Source of the DNA: Pseudomonas sp. TTU2014-080ASC
Lineage (GTDB): Bacteria > Pseudomonadota > Gammaproteobacteria > Pseudomonadales > Pseudomonadaceae
DNA: 64,000 nt
Assembly: GCF_001446935.1 (NCBI RefSeq)
Contig: NZ_LKKK01000002.1
Coordinates: forward strand, 248,001 to 312,000
Reading direction: 5' to 3'
In this document: positions 34,722-43,859 of the stretch, one piece after another
Layout of the letters: each line of letters begins with the position of its first letter
Position numbering within the stretch: the first letter of the stretch is position 1
Notes under the pieces: generated by a model
Told to the model about the DNA's origin: nothing
Databases searched by the model: none
Seen by the model: only the letters and a program-made list of their open reading frames with translations
Made by a program: the position numbers and the translations under genes

Positions 34722-36488
34722 ATGGATCGGGGCCTGTATATGCCTGAATTGTTCCAACGCTACCGCGTAATCATCCTGACCCTGCTCATTGTGCTGGGGC
34801 TGTTTGTCAGCATGTGGCTGGCAGGGCGCTACGCTGAGCAGCGCGCGTGGCAGGAGCGCAGCGAGGAAGCCCAGGGTCAGTTACAGCTCTACGCCCAGTC
34901 CATCCACACCGTGTTGGAGCGGTTTCGCGCTTTGCCCAAGGTGCTGGCGCTGGACAGTGATATCCGCACCCTGTTGCAGGCCCAAGATGATCCGCTGCTG
35001 CGTGACACCCTCAACAGGCGTCTTGAACGACTCAATTCGGTGGCGGGCTCCAGCGTGCTGTACCTACTCGACCTTCAGGGCAAAGCGCTGGTGGCCAGTA
35101 ACTGGCGGGACTGGAGCAGCTTTGTCGGCAACAGCTACGCCTTTCGCCCGTATTTCCAGAATGCCCTGCGCGATGGCCACGGCCAATACTTTGCAGTGGG
35201 CGTGACCACCGGTATTCCCGGCTACTTCCTTGCCCATGCCGTGAATGACTTGGACGGCAACGTCTTGGGCGTGCTGGTGGTCAAGCTGGAGCTGGAAGAA
35301 CTGCAGCGTGAGTGGGTCAGCCAGCCCGGCGTGTTTATGGTCAGCGACAGCTACGGCGTGGCGATTCTCAGCAACCGTCCGGGCTGGCGTTTCCGCATGC
35401 TCAAGCCCCTGAGTGAGCAGGATCGTGAAGAGTTGGTCGGTGTACGCAAATACGCTGAGCAGGCCTTGCAGCCCTTATCGAGCCGCTTACTGCGTACCAT
35501 TGCGCCAACCAGCCAGTGGCGTCGAGTAATGGGCCCGGATGGTGTGCAGGATTATCTCTGGCAACAGCAAGATCTGGGTGATGAGGGCTGGACCCTGCAT
35601 TTACTGAGCGAGCCGGGCAATCTGCTCGATACCGTGCGCAGCTATCGTCTGGCTGCCGGCGGGCTGTGGATGACGCTGGCATTCCTGCTCCTGTATCTGG
35701 CTCAACGACGCAAAAATCAGCGTCTGCAGGCTGGCATCCGCGAACGTCTGGAGCATGAGGTGGCGCTGCGAACGCAGGAGCTGCGTGAAGCGCAGGACGG
35801 CCTCGTGCATGCCGCAAAACTGGCCGCGCTGGGGCAGATGTCCGCCGCTATGGCCCATGAAATCAACCAGCCGTTGACCGCCATGCGCATGCAACTGGGC
35901 AGCCTGCATCTGCTGTTGGCGTCTGGGCGGCAAGATGAGGTGGAAAAGGGCCTACAACGCATTGATGAGCTGTTGCAGCGCATCGCCGGTCTGACCGGCC
36001 ACCTGAAAACCTTTGCCCGTAAAACCCCGGCAGGGCAGACCGAGCCTTTGCTGCTGGCCGATGTGCTGGAGCAGGCCCTGCAATTGCTGGCCCCGCGTTT
36101 GCGCAGTGAGCGGATACAGCTACACCGTGAAATCGACAACAGCGTGCGCGTAGAGGGCGATGCCATTCGCCTGGAGCATGTGCTGGTCAACCTGCTTAAC
36201 AACGCAGTGGATGCCATGGCAGCAGTGGATAACCCACAACTGTGGATAACCCTCCGGGCTGTGGATGGTTGCTGCCGCCTGAGCATCGCTGACAACGGCG
36301 GTGGTCTGGACGCCCAAGCGTTAGCCCATGTATTCGAGCCGTTCTTCACCACCAAACCGGTGGGTGCAGGGCTGGGCCTGGGGCTGGCGGTGTCGTACGG
36401 CATCATGCGCGAACTGGGCGGTAGTCTGAGCGCGGCTAATGGTGAACAGGGCGCTGTGTTTACACTGAGTTTGGCGTTGGCTGAATAA
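34722..36488 (+). CDS. DctB-like sensor histidine kinase
   Basis: Membrane kinase of 588 residues. TM1 is at about 15-34 (VIILTLLIVLGLFVSMWLAG), a periplasmic double-PAS/Cache region follows with AFRPYFQNALRDGHGQYFA, and TM2 lies near 310-327. A cytoplasmic HisKA has the phospho-His at about residue 379 (MAHEINQPLTAM), followed by N (LVNLLNNAVDAM), G1 (DNGGGLDA) and G2 (GAGLGLGLAVSYGI) boxes. The Cache layout is that of DctB, the C4-dicarboxylate sensor. An ATG at 34740 (MPELFQRYR) is an alternative start. It is paired with the regulator 46 bases downstream. Confidence 0.92.
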   Translation: MDRGLYMPELFQRYRVIILTLLIVLGLFVSMWLAGRYAEQRAWQERSEEAQGQLQLYAQSIHTVLERFRALPKVLALDSDIRTLLQAQDDPLLRDTLNRRLERLNSVAGSSVLYLLDLQGKALVASNWRDWSSFVGNSYAFRPYFQNALRDGHGQYFAVGVTTGIPGYFLAHAVNDLDGNVLGVLVVKLELEELQREWVSQPGVFMVSDSYGVAILSNRPGWRFRMLKPLSEQDREELVGVRKYAEQALQPLSSRLLRTIAPTSQWRRVMGPDGVQDYLWQQQDLGDEGWTLHLLSEPGNLLDTVRSYRLAAGGLWMTLAFLLLYLAQRRKNQRLQAGIRERLEHEVALRTQELREAQDGLVHAAKLAALGQMSAAMAHEINQPLTAMRMQLGSLHLLLASGRQDEVEKGLQRIDELLQRIAGLTGHLKTFARKTPAGQTEPLLLADVLEQALQLLAPRLRSERIQLHREIDNSVRVEGDAIRLEHVLVNLLNNAVDAMAAVDNPQLWITLRAVDGCCRLSIADNGGGLDAQALAHVFEPFFTTKPVGAGLGLGLAVSYGIMRELGGSLSAANGEQGAVFTLSLALAE

Positions 36489-36534
36489 TCCCTGCTGGCA
36501 GGGGACACTGCCGCAACGGGACAAGGAGGTATTC

Positions 36535-37884
36535 ATGCATATACAGGTCATCGTGGTTGATGACGAAGCCGTCATCCGCGACACCGTCCGGCAATGGCTG
36601 GAACTGTCCGGCTTTACCGTGCAGGCCTGCGCGACGGCACAGCAGGCGCTGGAGCTGATTGACCAAGACTATCCCGGCATTCTGATCAGCGACGTGCGCA
36701 TGCCCGGCGTCGATGGCCTGCAACTGCTGGACGATGTGCTGCAACGCGACCGTGATCTGCCCGTCATTCTGATGACCGGCCACGGCGATGTACCGATGGC
36801 CGTGCAAGCCCTGCAACACGGTGCCTATGACTTTATTGAAAAACCCTTCCCGCCGGAGCGCCTGCTCGACAGCGTGCGCCGCGCTTTGGATAAGCGCCGT
36901 CTGGTCTGCGAGAACCGCCAGCTGCGTCAGCAGGTCGGTCAAAAGAACAGCATCGAAGCGCATCTGCTGGGAATCTCTAAGCCCATGCAGCATTTGCGTC
37001 GGCAAGTGCTGGAGCTGGCGGCTACATCGGTCAATGTGCTGCTGCAAGGCGAAACCGGCTGCGGTAAAGAGCTGGTCGCCCGCTGCCTGCACGACTTCAG
37101 CCCGCGTGCGAGTAAGGCATTTGTGGCCCTGAACTGCGCGGCGATTCCCGAGCAATTGTTTGAAAGTGAACTGTTCGGCCACGAAAGCGGGGCTTTTACA
37201 GGTGCACAAGGGCGGCGCATTGGCCGTATTGAGCATGCCGATGGCGGCACCCTGTTTCTGGATGAAGTGGAAAGCCTGCCGCTACCACAGCAGGCCAAAC
37301 TGCTGCGTGTATTGCAGGAACAGTCGCTTGAACGCCTCGGCTCAAACCGCAGCATCAACGTAGATTTGCGCGTGGTTTGCGCAGCCAAGCCGGACCTGCT
37401 CGAAGAGGTGAAAGCCGGGCGCTTCCGTGAGGATTTGTACTACCGCCTGAACGTCGCCAGCTTGCGCTTACCGACCCTGCGTGAACGGCGTGAAGACATT
37501 CCACTGCTGTTCGAGCATTTTGTGCAGATCGCCGCTAAGCGCCATGGCCGCGACGTGGCTGCCTCAACGCCGGGGGAGTGGGCCAAGCTGCAAAGCCACG
37601 ACTGGCCCGGCAACGTCCGCGAACTGATCAACGCCGCCGAACGCCACGCCCTGGGCCTGAGCAGCCGTGAAGCCGTCAGCATCAGCGGCCAGTCCCTGAG
37701 TGAGCAGATGGAAAACTTCGAAGCGCAGTGCCTGCACCAAGCCTTACAACAGGCCCAGGGCAACATCGCCGACGTCATGGAGCGCCTGCAGATTCCCCGC
37801 CGCACCCTCAACGAAAAGATGCAGCGCCATGGCCTGCAGCGCAGCCATTACCTGCCAGCCGGTGCCGCTGACGAGAGTGAGTAA
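36535..37884 (+). CDS. DctD-like sigma54-dependent response regulator
   Basis: NtrC-family activator of 449 residues. The receiver domain has D9-D10, phospho-acceptor D53 (ISDVRMPG) and EKPFPPERLL. The AAA+ domain has Walker A GETGCGKE near residue 172, the sigma54-contact loop GAFTGA near 219, and Walker B GGTLFLDEVE. A Fis-type HTH (NIADVMERLQIPRRTLNEKM) ends the protein. AAGGAGG precedes the ATG. It should activate the sigma54-type promoter at 38130 in front of the TRAP transporter. Confidence 0.94.
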   Translation: MHIQVIVVDDEAVIRDTVRQWLELSGFTVQACATAQQALELIDQDYPGILISDVRMPGVDGLQLLDDVLQRDRDLPVILMTGHGDVPMAVQALQHGAYDFIEKPFPPERLLDSVRRALDKRRLVCENRQLRQQVGQKNSIEAHLLGISKPMQHLRRQVLELAATSVNVLLQGETGCGKELVARCLHDFSPRASKAFVALNCAAIPEQLFESELFGHESGAFTGAQGRRIGRIEHADGGTLFLDEVESLPLPQQAKLLRVLQEQSLERLGSNRSINVDLRVVCAAKPDLLEEVKAGRFREDLYYRLNVASLRLPTLRERREDIPLLFEHFVQIAAKRHGRDVAASTPGEWAKLQSHDWPGNVRELINAAERHALGLSSREAVSISGQSLSEQMENFEAQCLHQALQQAQGNIADVMERLQIPRRTLNEKMQRHGLQRSHYLPAGAADESE

Positions 37885-37901
37885 GACCGTGGATACGCAG
37901 T

Positions 37902-37976
37902 GGTGGATGGCTTCGTCCATCCACCCTACAGGGATTGTTGGGGCGGGTAGGGTGGATAACGCTCTTTTTATCCACC
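37902..37976. repeat. Composite double-hairpin intergenic repeat
   Basis: Two hairpins lie in tandem. GGTGGATGG (37902-37910) pairs with CCATCCACC (37917-37925), and GGTGGATAA (37951-37959) pairs with TTATCCACC (37968-37976). They are joined by a segment bracketed by CTAC and GTAG. This resembles REP-like or small MITE elements. It may end the dctB/dctD-like transcript. Confidence 0.6.
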
Positions 37977-38129
37977 AAGCGATGGTTCGTTTTAGGTGGT
38001 CTTCCAGATGGCTTGATAGGCGGAATCTTGCCGATCAGCCTGTTTTTCAACAGCGAAAATCCGCTCAATACGCGTCTCAATATTCCCGGTGATTCTCTGC
38101 AAGCCCCGTAATACAGGGCTTTCAGCCTC

Positions 38130-38145
38130 TGGCATGGCTTCTGCT
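38130..38145 (+). promoter_or_regulatory. Sigma54-type promoter ahead of the TAXI-TRAP genes
   Basis: TGGCAT-N5-CTGCT has the invariant -24 GG (38131-38132) and -12 GC (38143-38144) at exact spacing against consensus TGGCAC-N5-TTGCA. Transcription would start near 38156, giving a leader of about 190 bases. The rest of the 460-base gap (37885-38343) holds the double hairpin and no gene I can support. Confidence 0.65.
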
Positions 38146-38343
38146 ATGACCTTGGTGCTCGGCCCTCGATGGCCAGCGCGTGAACAGATAAGAAAGACAA
38201 GAGCTGACACGATTTCATGGGTGCGACTGCACCTGCCTCTGCTTCTTTCCCGCCGCTGTTCTGCCAGTTTCGCTGGCCGCCGCTGACCGCCGTTGTGCCC
38301 GTAATCAGGATGCATAAAGCCATAACAACGACGGAGAAACTCC

Positions 38344-39297
38344 ATGCGAATGACCAAGCGTTTCAGCCTTTTTGCTGCCGCCGCCGCACTGACCGCCAGC
38401 ACTGCTGTACTGGCCGCCCCGACCTTTATCAACGTCCTTACCGGCGGTACCAGCGGGGTGTATTACCCGATCGGTGTAGCGCTGTCGCAGCTGTACAGCA
38501 ACGGCATTGAAGGGTCGAAAACCTCGGTGCAGGCCACCAAAGCTTCTGTGGAAAACCTCAACCTGCTGCAGGCAGGTCGTGGTGAGCTGGCGTTTTCGCT
38601 GGGTGACTCTGTGGATGACGCCTGGAAGGGCGTGGCAGATGCCGGTTTTAAAGCGCCGCTGACCAAACTGCGTGCAGTGGCCGCAACCTACCCGAACTAC
38701 ATCCAGATCGTCGCCAGCAAAGAGTCCGGCATCAAAACCCTGGAAGACCTCAAAGGCAAGCGTATCTCCGTGGGCGCGCCGAAGTCCGGTACTGAGCTGA
38801 ATGCCCGCGCTATCTTCAAGGCTGCTGGCCTGAGCTATGAAGACATGGGCCGTGTGGAGTTTATGCCGTATGCCGAGTCGGTCGAGCTGATCAAAAACCG
38901 TCAGCTGGACGCTACCCTGCAATCCTCCGGTCTGGGTATGGCAGCGATTCGCGATTTGGCGTCCATGGTGCCAATCACCTTTGTTGCCATTCCTGAAGAG
39001 GTGGTTACCAAGATCGGTAGCCCGGCGTATCAATCCAAAGTGATTCCGGCTGGCACCTACGACGGCCAGGATGAAGACGTGCCGACTGCCGCTATCACCA
39101 ACCTGCTGGTGACTCATTCCGGCGTATCCGACGACGTGGTCTATCAGATGACCAAACTGATGTTTGAGAACCTGCCACGTCTGGCTAACTCCCACTCGGC
39201 AGCCAAGGACATTGCCCTGGAAAACGCCACGAAGAACCTGCCGATCCCGCTGCACCCCGGCGCTGAGCGCTTCTACAAAGAAGCAGGCGCTCTGTAA
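38344..39297 (+). CDS. TAXI-family TRAP transporter solute-binding protein
   Basis: Periplasmic binding protein of 317 residues. The signal peptide is about 1-25 (MRMTKRFSLF ... VLAAP). The mature start FINVLTGGTSGVYYPIGVAL is the TAXI signature, followed by SVQATKASVENLNLLQAGRG and LRAVAATYPNYIQIV. TAXI proteins bind glutamate, 2-oxoglutarate or other carboxylates and feed a fused permease. GGAG lies 7 bases before the ATG. The sigma54-type promoter and the dctB/dctD-like genes upstream suggest carboxylate-induced expression. Confidence 0.93.
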   Translation: MRMTKRFSLFAAAAALTASTAVLAAPTFINVLTGGTSGVYYPIGVALSQLYSNGIEGSKTSVQATKASVENLNLLQAGRGELAFSLGDSVDDAWKGVADAGFKAPLTKLRAVAATYPNYIQIVASKESGIKTLEDLKGKRISVGAPKSGTELNARAIFKAAGLSYEDMGRVEFMPYAESVELIKNRQLDATLQSSGLGMAAIRDLASMVPITFVAIPEEVVTKIGSPAYQSKVIPAGTYDGQDEDVPTAAITNLLVTHSGVSDDVVYQMTKLMFENLPRLANSHSAAKDIALENATKNLPIPLHPGAERFYKEAGAL

Positions 39298-39309
39298 TTC
39301 TGCCGGTAT

Positions 39310-39337
39310 GGCGCAGGCTTTCGGGCGTGCGCCTTTT
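39310..39337 (+). terminator. Attenuating hairpin between SBP and permease genes
   Basis: GGCGCA (39310-39315) and TGCGCC (39328-39333) form a stem followed by TTTT. A weak terminator after a binding-protein gene is common and raises its level relative to the membrane subunit. Confidence 0.55.
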
Positions 39338-39375
39338 GCTCATTGAGCGATGTGTGTAGCAAGGGTGTAGACACC

Positions 39376-41400
39376 ATGAGTGAAGATAAAGGCTTGCATG
39401 CCAGCCCGAGCCAGTGGCCGAAGGCGTTGTTTGTCGTTGCGTTGCTGTTTTCCATTTACCAGATCGTTACCGCCGCGTTTCATCCGGTCTCCAGCCAGGT
39501 GTTGCGGGCCGGTCACGTGGGCTTTTTGCTGCTGATGGTTTACCTCTGCTATCCGGCTAAAGGCTCGGATCGCCCTTGGCAGCCGCTAGCCTGGGTGCTG
39601 GGTTTGGCAGGCATGGCGACGGCGTTTTATCAGTGGTATTTCGAGGCTGACTTGGTGCAGCGCTCGGGGGATTTGACCCAGTCTGACCTGATCATGGGGA
39701 TCATCCTGATTGTGCTGGTGTTTGAAGCGGCGCGTCGGGTGATGGGTGTTGCCCTGCCGCTGATCTGTGCGTTGTTCCTAGCGTACGGGCTGTTCGGTGA
39801 GTACTTGCCGGGTGATCTGGCGCACCGGGGTTATGGCTTCGATCAGATCGTCAATCAGCTGGCCTTCGGCACTGAAGGCTTCTATGGCACGCCGACTTAC
39901 GTATCGGCTACTTACATCTTCCTGTTCATCCTGTTCGGTGCGTTTTTGGAGCAGGCCGGGATGATCAAACTGTTCACCGACTTTGCCATGGGCCTGTTCG
40001 GCCACAAGCTCGGCGGCCCGGCTAAGGTGTCGGTGGCCTCGTCGGCGCTGATGGGCACCATCACTGGCTCCGGTGTGGCCAACGTGGTGACCACTGGCCA
40101 GTTCACCATTCCGCTGATGAAGCGCTTCGGCTATCGCCCGGCCTTTGCTGGTGCGGTTGAGGCGACCTCAAGTATGGGCAGCCAGATCATGCCGCCGGTG
40201 ATGGGCGCAGTGGCGTTCATCATGGCGGAAACCATCAACGTGCCGTACGTGGAAGTGGCCAAAGCTGCGCTGATTCCGGCGCTGCTGTACTTCGGTGCAG
40301 TGTTCTGGATGGTCCATCTGGAGGCCAAGAGCAACGACCTCAAAGGTCTGCCGAAAGACCAGTGCCCGAGCGCCTGGGCGGCGGTGAAGGAGCGTTGGTA
40401 TCTGCTGATCCCGCTGCTGGTGCTGGTCTACCTGCTGTTCTCCGGGCGCACGCCAATGTTCTCCGGGACTGTGGGTTTAGCCCTGACTGCCATCGTGATC
40501 CTTGGCTCGGCGATCATTCTGCAGGTGTCGTCGATGTGGCTGCGGATGCTCTTCTGGGTGCTGCTCGGTGTGGTCTGTGCGGCGTTCTTCCAGCTCGGTA
40601 TTGGTGTGGTGTTCGGCGTGATTGCCGCGCTGGTGGCGGCCTGCTGGTTCGTCAAAGGCGGCGGTGAAACCCTGCGCGCCTGTCTGCATGCGCTGGTAGA
40701 AGGGGCGCGTCATGCGATTCCGGTGGGTATCGCCTGTACGCTGGTGGGTGTGATCATCGGCGTGGTGTCGCTGACTGGCATCGCCACCACCTTTGCCGGT
40801 TACATCCTCGCTATTGGTCAGAACAACCTGTTCCTGTCGCTGGTGCTGACCATGCTCACTTGCCTGGTTTTGGGCATGGGCATTCCGACCATCCCCAACT
40901 ACATCATCACCAGTGCCATCGCGGCACCGGCGCTGCTGGATCTGGGCGTGCCGCTGATTGTGTCGCACATGTTCGTGTTCTATTTCGGCCTGATGGCTGA
41001 CCTGACCCCGCCGGTGGCGCTGGCTTGTTTCGCGGCGGCACCGATTGCCAAGGAGAACGGCTTCAAGATCAGCCTGTGGGCGGTGCGCATTGCTGCTGCC
41101 GGGTTTGTCGTGCCGTTTATGGCGGTCTACGACCCGGCGCTGATGATGCAGGGCGACAGCTGGACGGCGACGCTGTACATGCTGGTCAAAACCGCCTTTG
41201 CCATTGGCCTGTGGGGCATGGCGGTGGTGGGCTTCCTGAATGTGCGTCTGGCCTGGTGGGAGCGTTTGCTGGCATTTGCCGCTGGCGTGTCGCTGATTCT
41301 GGCGATGCCGGTCAGTGACGAGCTGGGCTTTGCTCTGGGTATTGCCCTGATTGCTCAGCACATCTGGCGTGCGCGCCGCGCTCAGCCGGTGTTTAGCTGA
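39376..41400 (+). CDS. TRAP transporter fused permease (TAXI type)
   Basis: Inner-membrane protein of 674 residues with many hydrophobic segments, joining the small and large TRAP membrane subunits in one chain. The DctM-like part shows GTITGSGVANVVTTGQFTIP, SSMGSQIMPPVMGAVAFIMA and LGMGIPTIPNYIITSAIAAP, typical of TAXI-linked permeases. It uses a Na+ or H+ gradient. I start at the ATG at 39376 (MSEDKGLHA) after an AAGGG site; the frame opens 33 bases earlier. The DUF1850 gene follows 2 bases after the stop. Confidence 0.93.
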   Translation: MSEDKGLHASPSQWPKALFVVALLFSIYQIVTAAFHPVSSQVLRAGHVGFLLLMVYLCYPAKGSDRPWQPLAWVLGLAGMATAFYQWYFEADLVQRSGDLTQSDLIMGIILIVLVFEAARRVMGVALPLICALFLAYGLFGEYLPGDLAHRGYGFDQIVNQLAFGTEGFYGTPTYVSATYIFLFILFGAFLEQAGMIKLFTDFAMGLFGHKLGGPAKVSVASSALMGTITGSGVANVVTTGQFTIPLMKRFGYRPAFAGAVEATSSMGSQIMPPVMGAVAFIMAETINVPYVEVAKAALIPALLYFGAVFWMVHLEAKSNDLKGLPKDQCPSAWAAVKERWYLLIPLLVLVYLLFSGRTPMFSGTVGLALTAIVILGSAIILQVSSMWLRMLFWVLLGVVCAAFFQLGIGVVFGVIAALVAACWFVKGGGETLRACLHALVEGARHAIPVGIACTLVGVIIGVVSLTGIATTFAGYILAIGQNNLFLSLVLTMLTCLVLGMGIPTIPNYIITSAIAAPALLDLGVPLIVSHMFVFYFGLMADLTPPVALACFAAAPIAKENGFKISLWAVRIAAAGFVVPFMAVYDPALMMQGDSWTATLYMLVKTAFAIGLWGMAVVGFLNVRLAWWERLLAFAAGVSLILAMPVSDELGFALGIALIAQHIWRARRAQPVFS

Positions 41401-41402
41401 TC

Positions 41403-41795
41403 ATGCTGGGTCTGTGCCTGGGGTTGGCAGGTGTGGTGTGGGCAGAAGTGCCCGTGCCAGCCTTTACCCTGGCCTGGACCCACACGATCGAGAAAGTCCG
41501 CTGGGAAGAAGACTACCGCGTCACGCCACAAGGACTGCTGTTGGGCGAGGCGCGGGTTAAAGGTTCAGGTGCCGGCATGGAAATCCCGGACGGTGCCGTA
41601 CTGCGCAACGGCAGCTGGCACTACCAGCGTCAGCTGCCGCCCTTGCAACCGCTGCGTGTCGGGCGAACCCCGGAGGCAGGGGATTACCAACTCTGTTATG
41701 ACCAGCGCTGCCACGCCCTGAGCGAATGGCTCGGCCCGCCACAAGCGAGCCAGCCTGCGCTGGAACTGTGGAGTTGCGCGCTGTCAGCGCCTTAA
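41403..41795 (+). CDS. DUF1850 protein of the TAXI-TRAP operon
   Basis: Protein of 130 residues with a hydrophobic N-terminus that may export or anchor it (MLGLCLGLAGVVWAE). The DUF1850 core reads FTLAWTHTIEKVRWEEDYRV, then GAGMEIPDGAVLRNGSW. DUF1850 genes regularly sit beside fused TAXI-TRAP permeases, and its 2-base distance from the permease stop agrees. It has two C-terminal cysteines (LCYDQRC). Probably an accessory periplasmic subunit; the function is unproven. Confidence 0.85.
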   Translation: MLGLCLGLAGVVWAEVPVPAFTLAWTHTIEKVRWEEDYRVTPQGLLLGEARVKGSGAGMEIPDGAVLRNGSWHYQRQLPPLQPLRVGRTPEAGDYQLCYDQRCHALSEWLGPPQASQPALELWSCALSAP

Positions 41796-41816
41796 GCTCT
41801 GCCATCTGACAAATCC

Positions 41817-41832
41817 TGCACTGAACGGATAA
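41817..41832 (+). promoter_or_regulatory. XylS-type operator before mhpB (TGCACT-N4-GGATAA)
   Basis: TGCA-CTGAAC-GGATA fits the XylS/BenR half-site TGCA-N6-GGNTA exactly and is followed by A. It lies 115 bases before the mhpB start. The same element precedes the YCF48 (50678) and Rieske (60474) genes. The likely binder is the AraC/XylS protein encoded at 59450. Confidence 0.65.
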
Positions 41833-41946
41833 CCCGCACCCTCACGGGAGTGTTTGCGCCGGGCGCTCTACCTATGCTCGTCAGATCAATCGTGGGGAGA
41901 CGCGGGCCTTGCCTGCTGCTCCTGCAAAAGCCGAGCGTGGAACAAG

Positions 41947-42888
41947 ATGAGTGTTTATCTGCATTGCCTTTCTCACACCCCGCTGATGGGGCATGTGGAC
42001 CCTGCACAGGAAGTTCTCGACGAGGTGGATGGCGTGATCAGCGCCGCCCGCCAGCGCATTGCCGAGTTCGGTCCTGAGCTGGTCATCTTGTTCAGCCCGG
42101 ACCATTACAACGGTTTCTTTTATGACGTAATGCCGTCGTTTTGCATTGGTATGGCGGCCCACGCCATTGGCGATTTCGGCACCCTGGCCGGCCCCTTGCT
42201 GGTGCCCCAGGCGTTGGCTGAGTCTTGCGCCGAGGCGGTGCTGGCCGCCGGTGTGGACAGTGCCGTGTCCTACCGCATGCAACTCGACCACGGGTCCGCT
42301 CAGCCGCTGGAGATGTTAGTCGGTGGCTTGCGGGAAGTACCGGTGATCCCGGTCTTCATCAACTCGGTGGCGACCCCGCTACCGGGTTTTCAACGTGCCC
42401 GTCTGCTGGGCGAGGCGATCGGCCGTTGGGCCAGCTCGCTGGATAAGAGGGTCCTGTTGATAGGCTCCGGAGGTTTATCGCACCAGCCTCCGGTTCCTGA
42501 ACTGGCCAACGTCGAAGGCCTCATGGCAGACAGGCTCAAAGGCAGTGGTCGGCATTTGCCGGCCGACGAACGCGAAGCACGCACGCAGCGGGTGATCCTC
42601 GCTGCGCAGCGATTCGTGAAAGAACCGGAGTCGCTGTACCCACTCAACCCAGAGTGGGATCAGCGCTTCCTTTCCCTGCTTGAGCAGGGACAGATCAGCG
42701 AGCTGGACAGCATGAGCAATGCCGAGTTGTCGGTGTTAGCCGGTAAGTCCAGCCACGAAATCAAAACCTGGGTGGCCGCGTTTGCTGCTCTGTCGAGTTA
42801 CGGAACATACCAGGCCCATGACCGTTATTACCGGCCAGTGCCTGAATGGATTGCCGGTTTTGGCTCGCTCAGCGCGCGACTTGTTTGA
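41947..42888 (+). CDS. mhpB: 2,3-dihydroxyphenylpropionate 1,2-dioxygenase-like extradiol dioxygenase
   Basis: Type II (LigB-family) Fe(II) ring-cleavage dioxygenase of 313 residues, cutting a 3-substituted catechol next to the diol. It closely follows E. coli Mhp[47 protein letters not shown] with the first catalytic His, [13 protein letters not shown] with the second, and the C-terminal [20 protein letters not shown] start at the ATG at 41947, equivalent to the MhpB start; the frame opens upstream without homology. It is the first gene of the catabolic run and mhpC follows 9 bases later. Confidence 0.94.
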   Translation: MSVYLHCLSHTPLMGHVDPAQEVLDEVDGVISAARQRIAEFGPELVILFSPDHYNGFFYDVMPSFCIGMAAHAIGDFGTLAGPLLVPQALAESCAEAVLAAGVDSAVSYRMQLDHGSAQPLEMLVGGLREVPVIPVFINSVATPLPGFQRARLLGEAIGRWASSLDKRVLLIGSGGLSHQPPVPELANVEGLMADRLKGSGRHLPADEREARTQRVILAAQRFVKEPESLYPLNPEWDQRFLSLLEQGQISELDSMSNAELSVLAGKSSHEIKTWVAAFAALSSYGTYQAHDRYYRPVPEWIAGFGSLSARLV

Positions 42889-42897
42889 GAGGTGAGC

Positions 42898-43755
42898 ATG
42901 ACCCGCTTCAGCGAAGAAGACAGCAGCCGTTTTGTGCAGATCGAAGACAATGGCCGCTCGCTTAAGGTGCATTACAACGACATCGGCGATGGCGACAAGG
43001 TTGTGGTCATGCTTCACGGCTCTGGGCCGGGAGCTACCGGCTGGGCCAACTTCAACCGCAATATTGATGCGGTGGTGGATGCCGGTTACCGCGTGTTGCT
43101 GATCAATTTCCCCGGCTGGGGCAAGAGTGATGCGTTTGTCTGTGCCGAGTCGCGCTCGGACTTCAACGCCCGCGTGGTCAAGGCGGTGATTGACCAGCTG
43201 AACATCGACAAGATCACCCCAATCGGCAACTCCATGGGCGCTCATAGCGCGGTGGCCTTTACCCTCACTTATCCACAGAACGTCGATAAGCTGATCCTGA
43301 TGGGCGGCGGCACTGGCGGTATAAGTGCCTTTGTGCCGATGCCGACTGAAGGCATCAAGCGCATCGGTGAGCTATACCGCGAACCAACGCTGGAAAACCT
43401 CAACCGCATGATGCAGGTGTTTGTCTACGACACCAGCGACCTCACCGAAGACTTGATGAAGGCGCGCTTGGCCAATATGACCGCCAACCCGGATCACAAC
43501 GCCAACTTCGTCAAGAGCGCCCAGCTATTCCCGGCGCAATACCCGGATTTCGGCCCACTTTTGCCGCAGATCAAGGCACAAACGCTGATCATCTGGGGCC
43601 GCAATGACCGCTTTGTTCCTGTGGATGTGGGCTACCGCCTGAATGCCGGCATCCTCAACTCCGAACTGCATGTGTTCAACCAGTGTGGCCACTGGGCGCA
43701 GTGGGAACATGCAGAGCGTTTCAACCGTTTGGTGGTGGATTTCCTGCAGAACTAA
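42898..43755 (+). CDS. mhpC: 2-hydroxy-6-oxonona-2,4-dienedioate hydrolase (C-C hydrolase)
   Basis: Alpha/beta hydrolase of 285 residues that splits the ring-fission product into succinate (or the matching side-chain acid) and 2-hydroxypenta-2,4-dienoate. [18 protein letters not shown] is the meta-cleavage-product hydrolase signature; the Ser is in GNSMGAHS, the Asp in WGRNDRFVP and the His in CGHWAQWEH. The ATG at 42898 has GAGAGG close by; a GTG at 42892 is the alternative. It matches E. coli MhpC along its length. Confidence 0.94.
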   Translation: MTRFSEEDSSRFVQIEDNGRSLKVHYNDIGDGDKVVVMLHGSGPGATGWANFNRNIDAVVDAGYRVLLINFPGWGKSDAFVCAESRSDFNARVVKAVIDQLNIDKITPIGNSMGAHSAVAFTLTYPQNVDKLILMGGGTGGISAFVPMPTEGIKRIGELYREPTLENLNRMMQVFVYDTSDLTEDLMKARLANMTANPDHNANFVKSAQLFPAQYPDFGPLLPQIKAQTLIIWGRNDRFVPVDVGYRLNAGILNSELHVFNQCGHWAQWEHAERFNRLVVDFLQN

Positions 43756-43771
43756 GACTTAAGAAGTATCG

Positions 43772-43808
43772 GGACATCTCCGGGTCATTGATAGATTCGG
43801 AGGTGTCC
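43772..43808 (+). terminator. Hairpin after mhpC
   Basis: GGACATCTCCG (43772-43782) and CGGAGGTGTCC (43798-43808) form an 11-base stem with one G-U pair. No T-run follows. It may stabilise the mhpBC message or reduce read-through into the synthetase gene. Confidence 0.5.
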
Positions 43809-43859
43809 AAAGGGTCTGCTGCCCAGACTCATTACAACCTGAAAAGCCGGAGAATAAAA

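Noticed and set aside
37992..38432. Minus-strand frame of 146 codons in the gap before the TAXI gene
   Set aside because: It overlaps the sigma54-type promoter and the TAXI signal peptide, has an Arg-rich composition and no known family. I could not support it as a gene.
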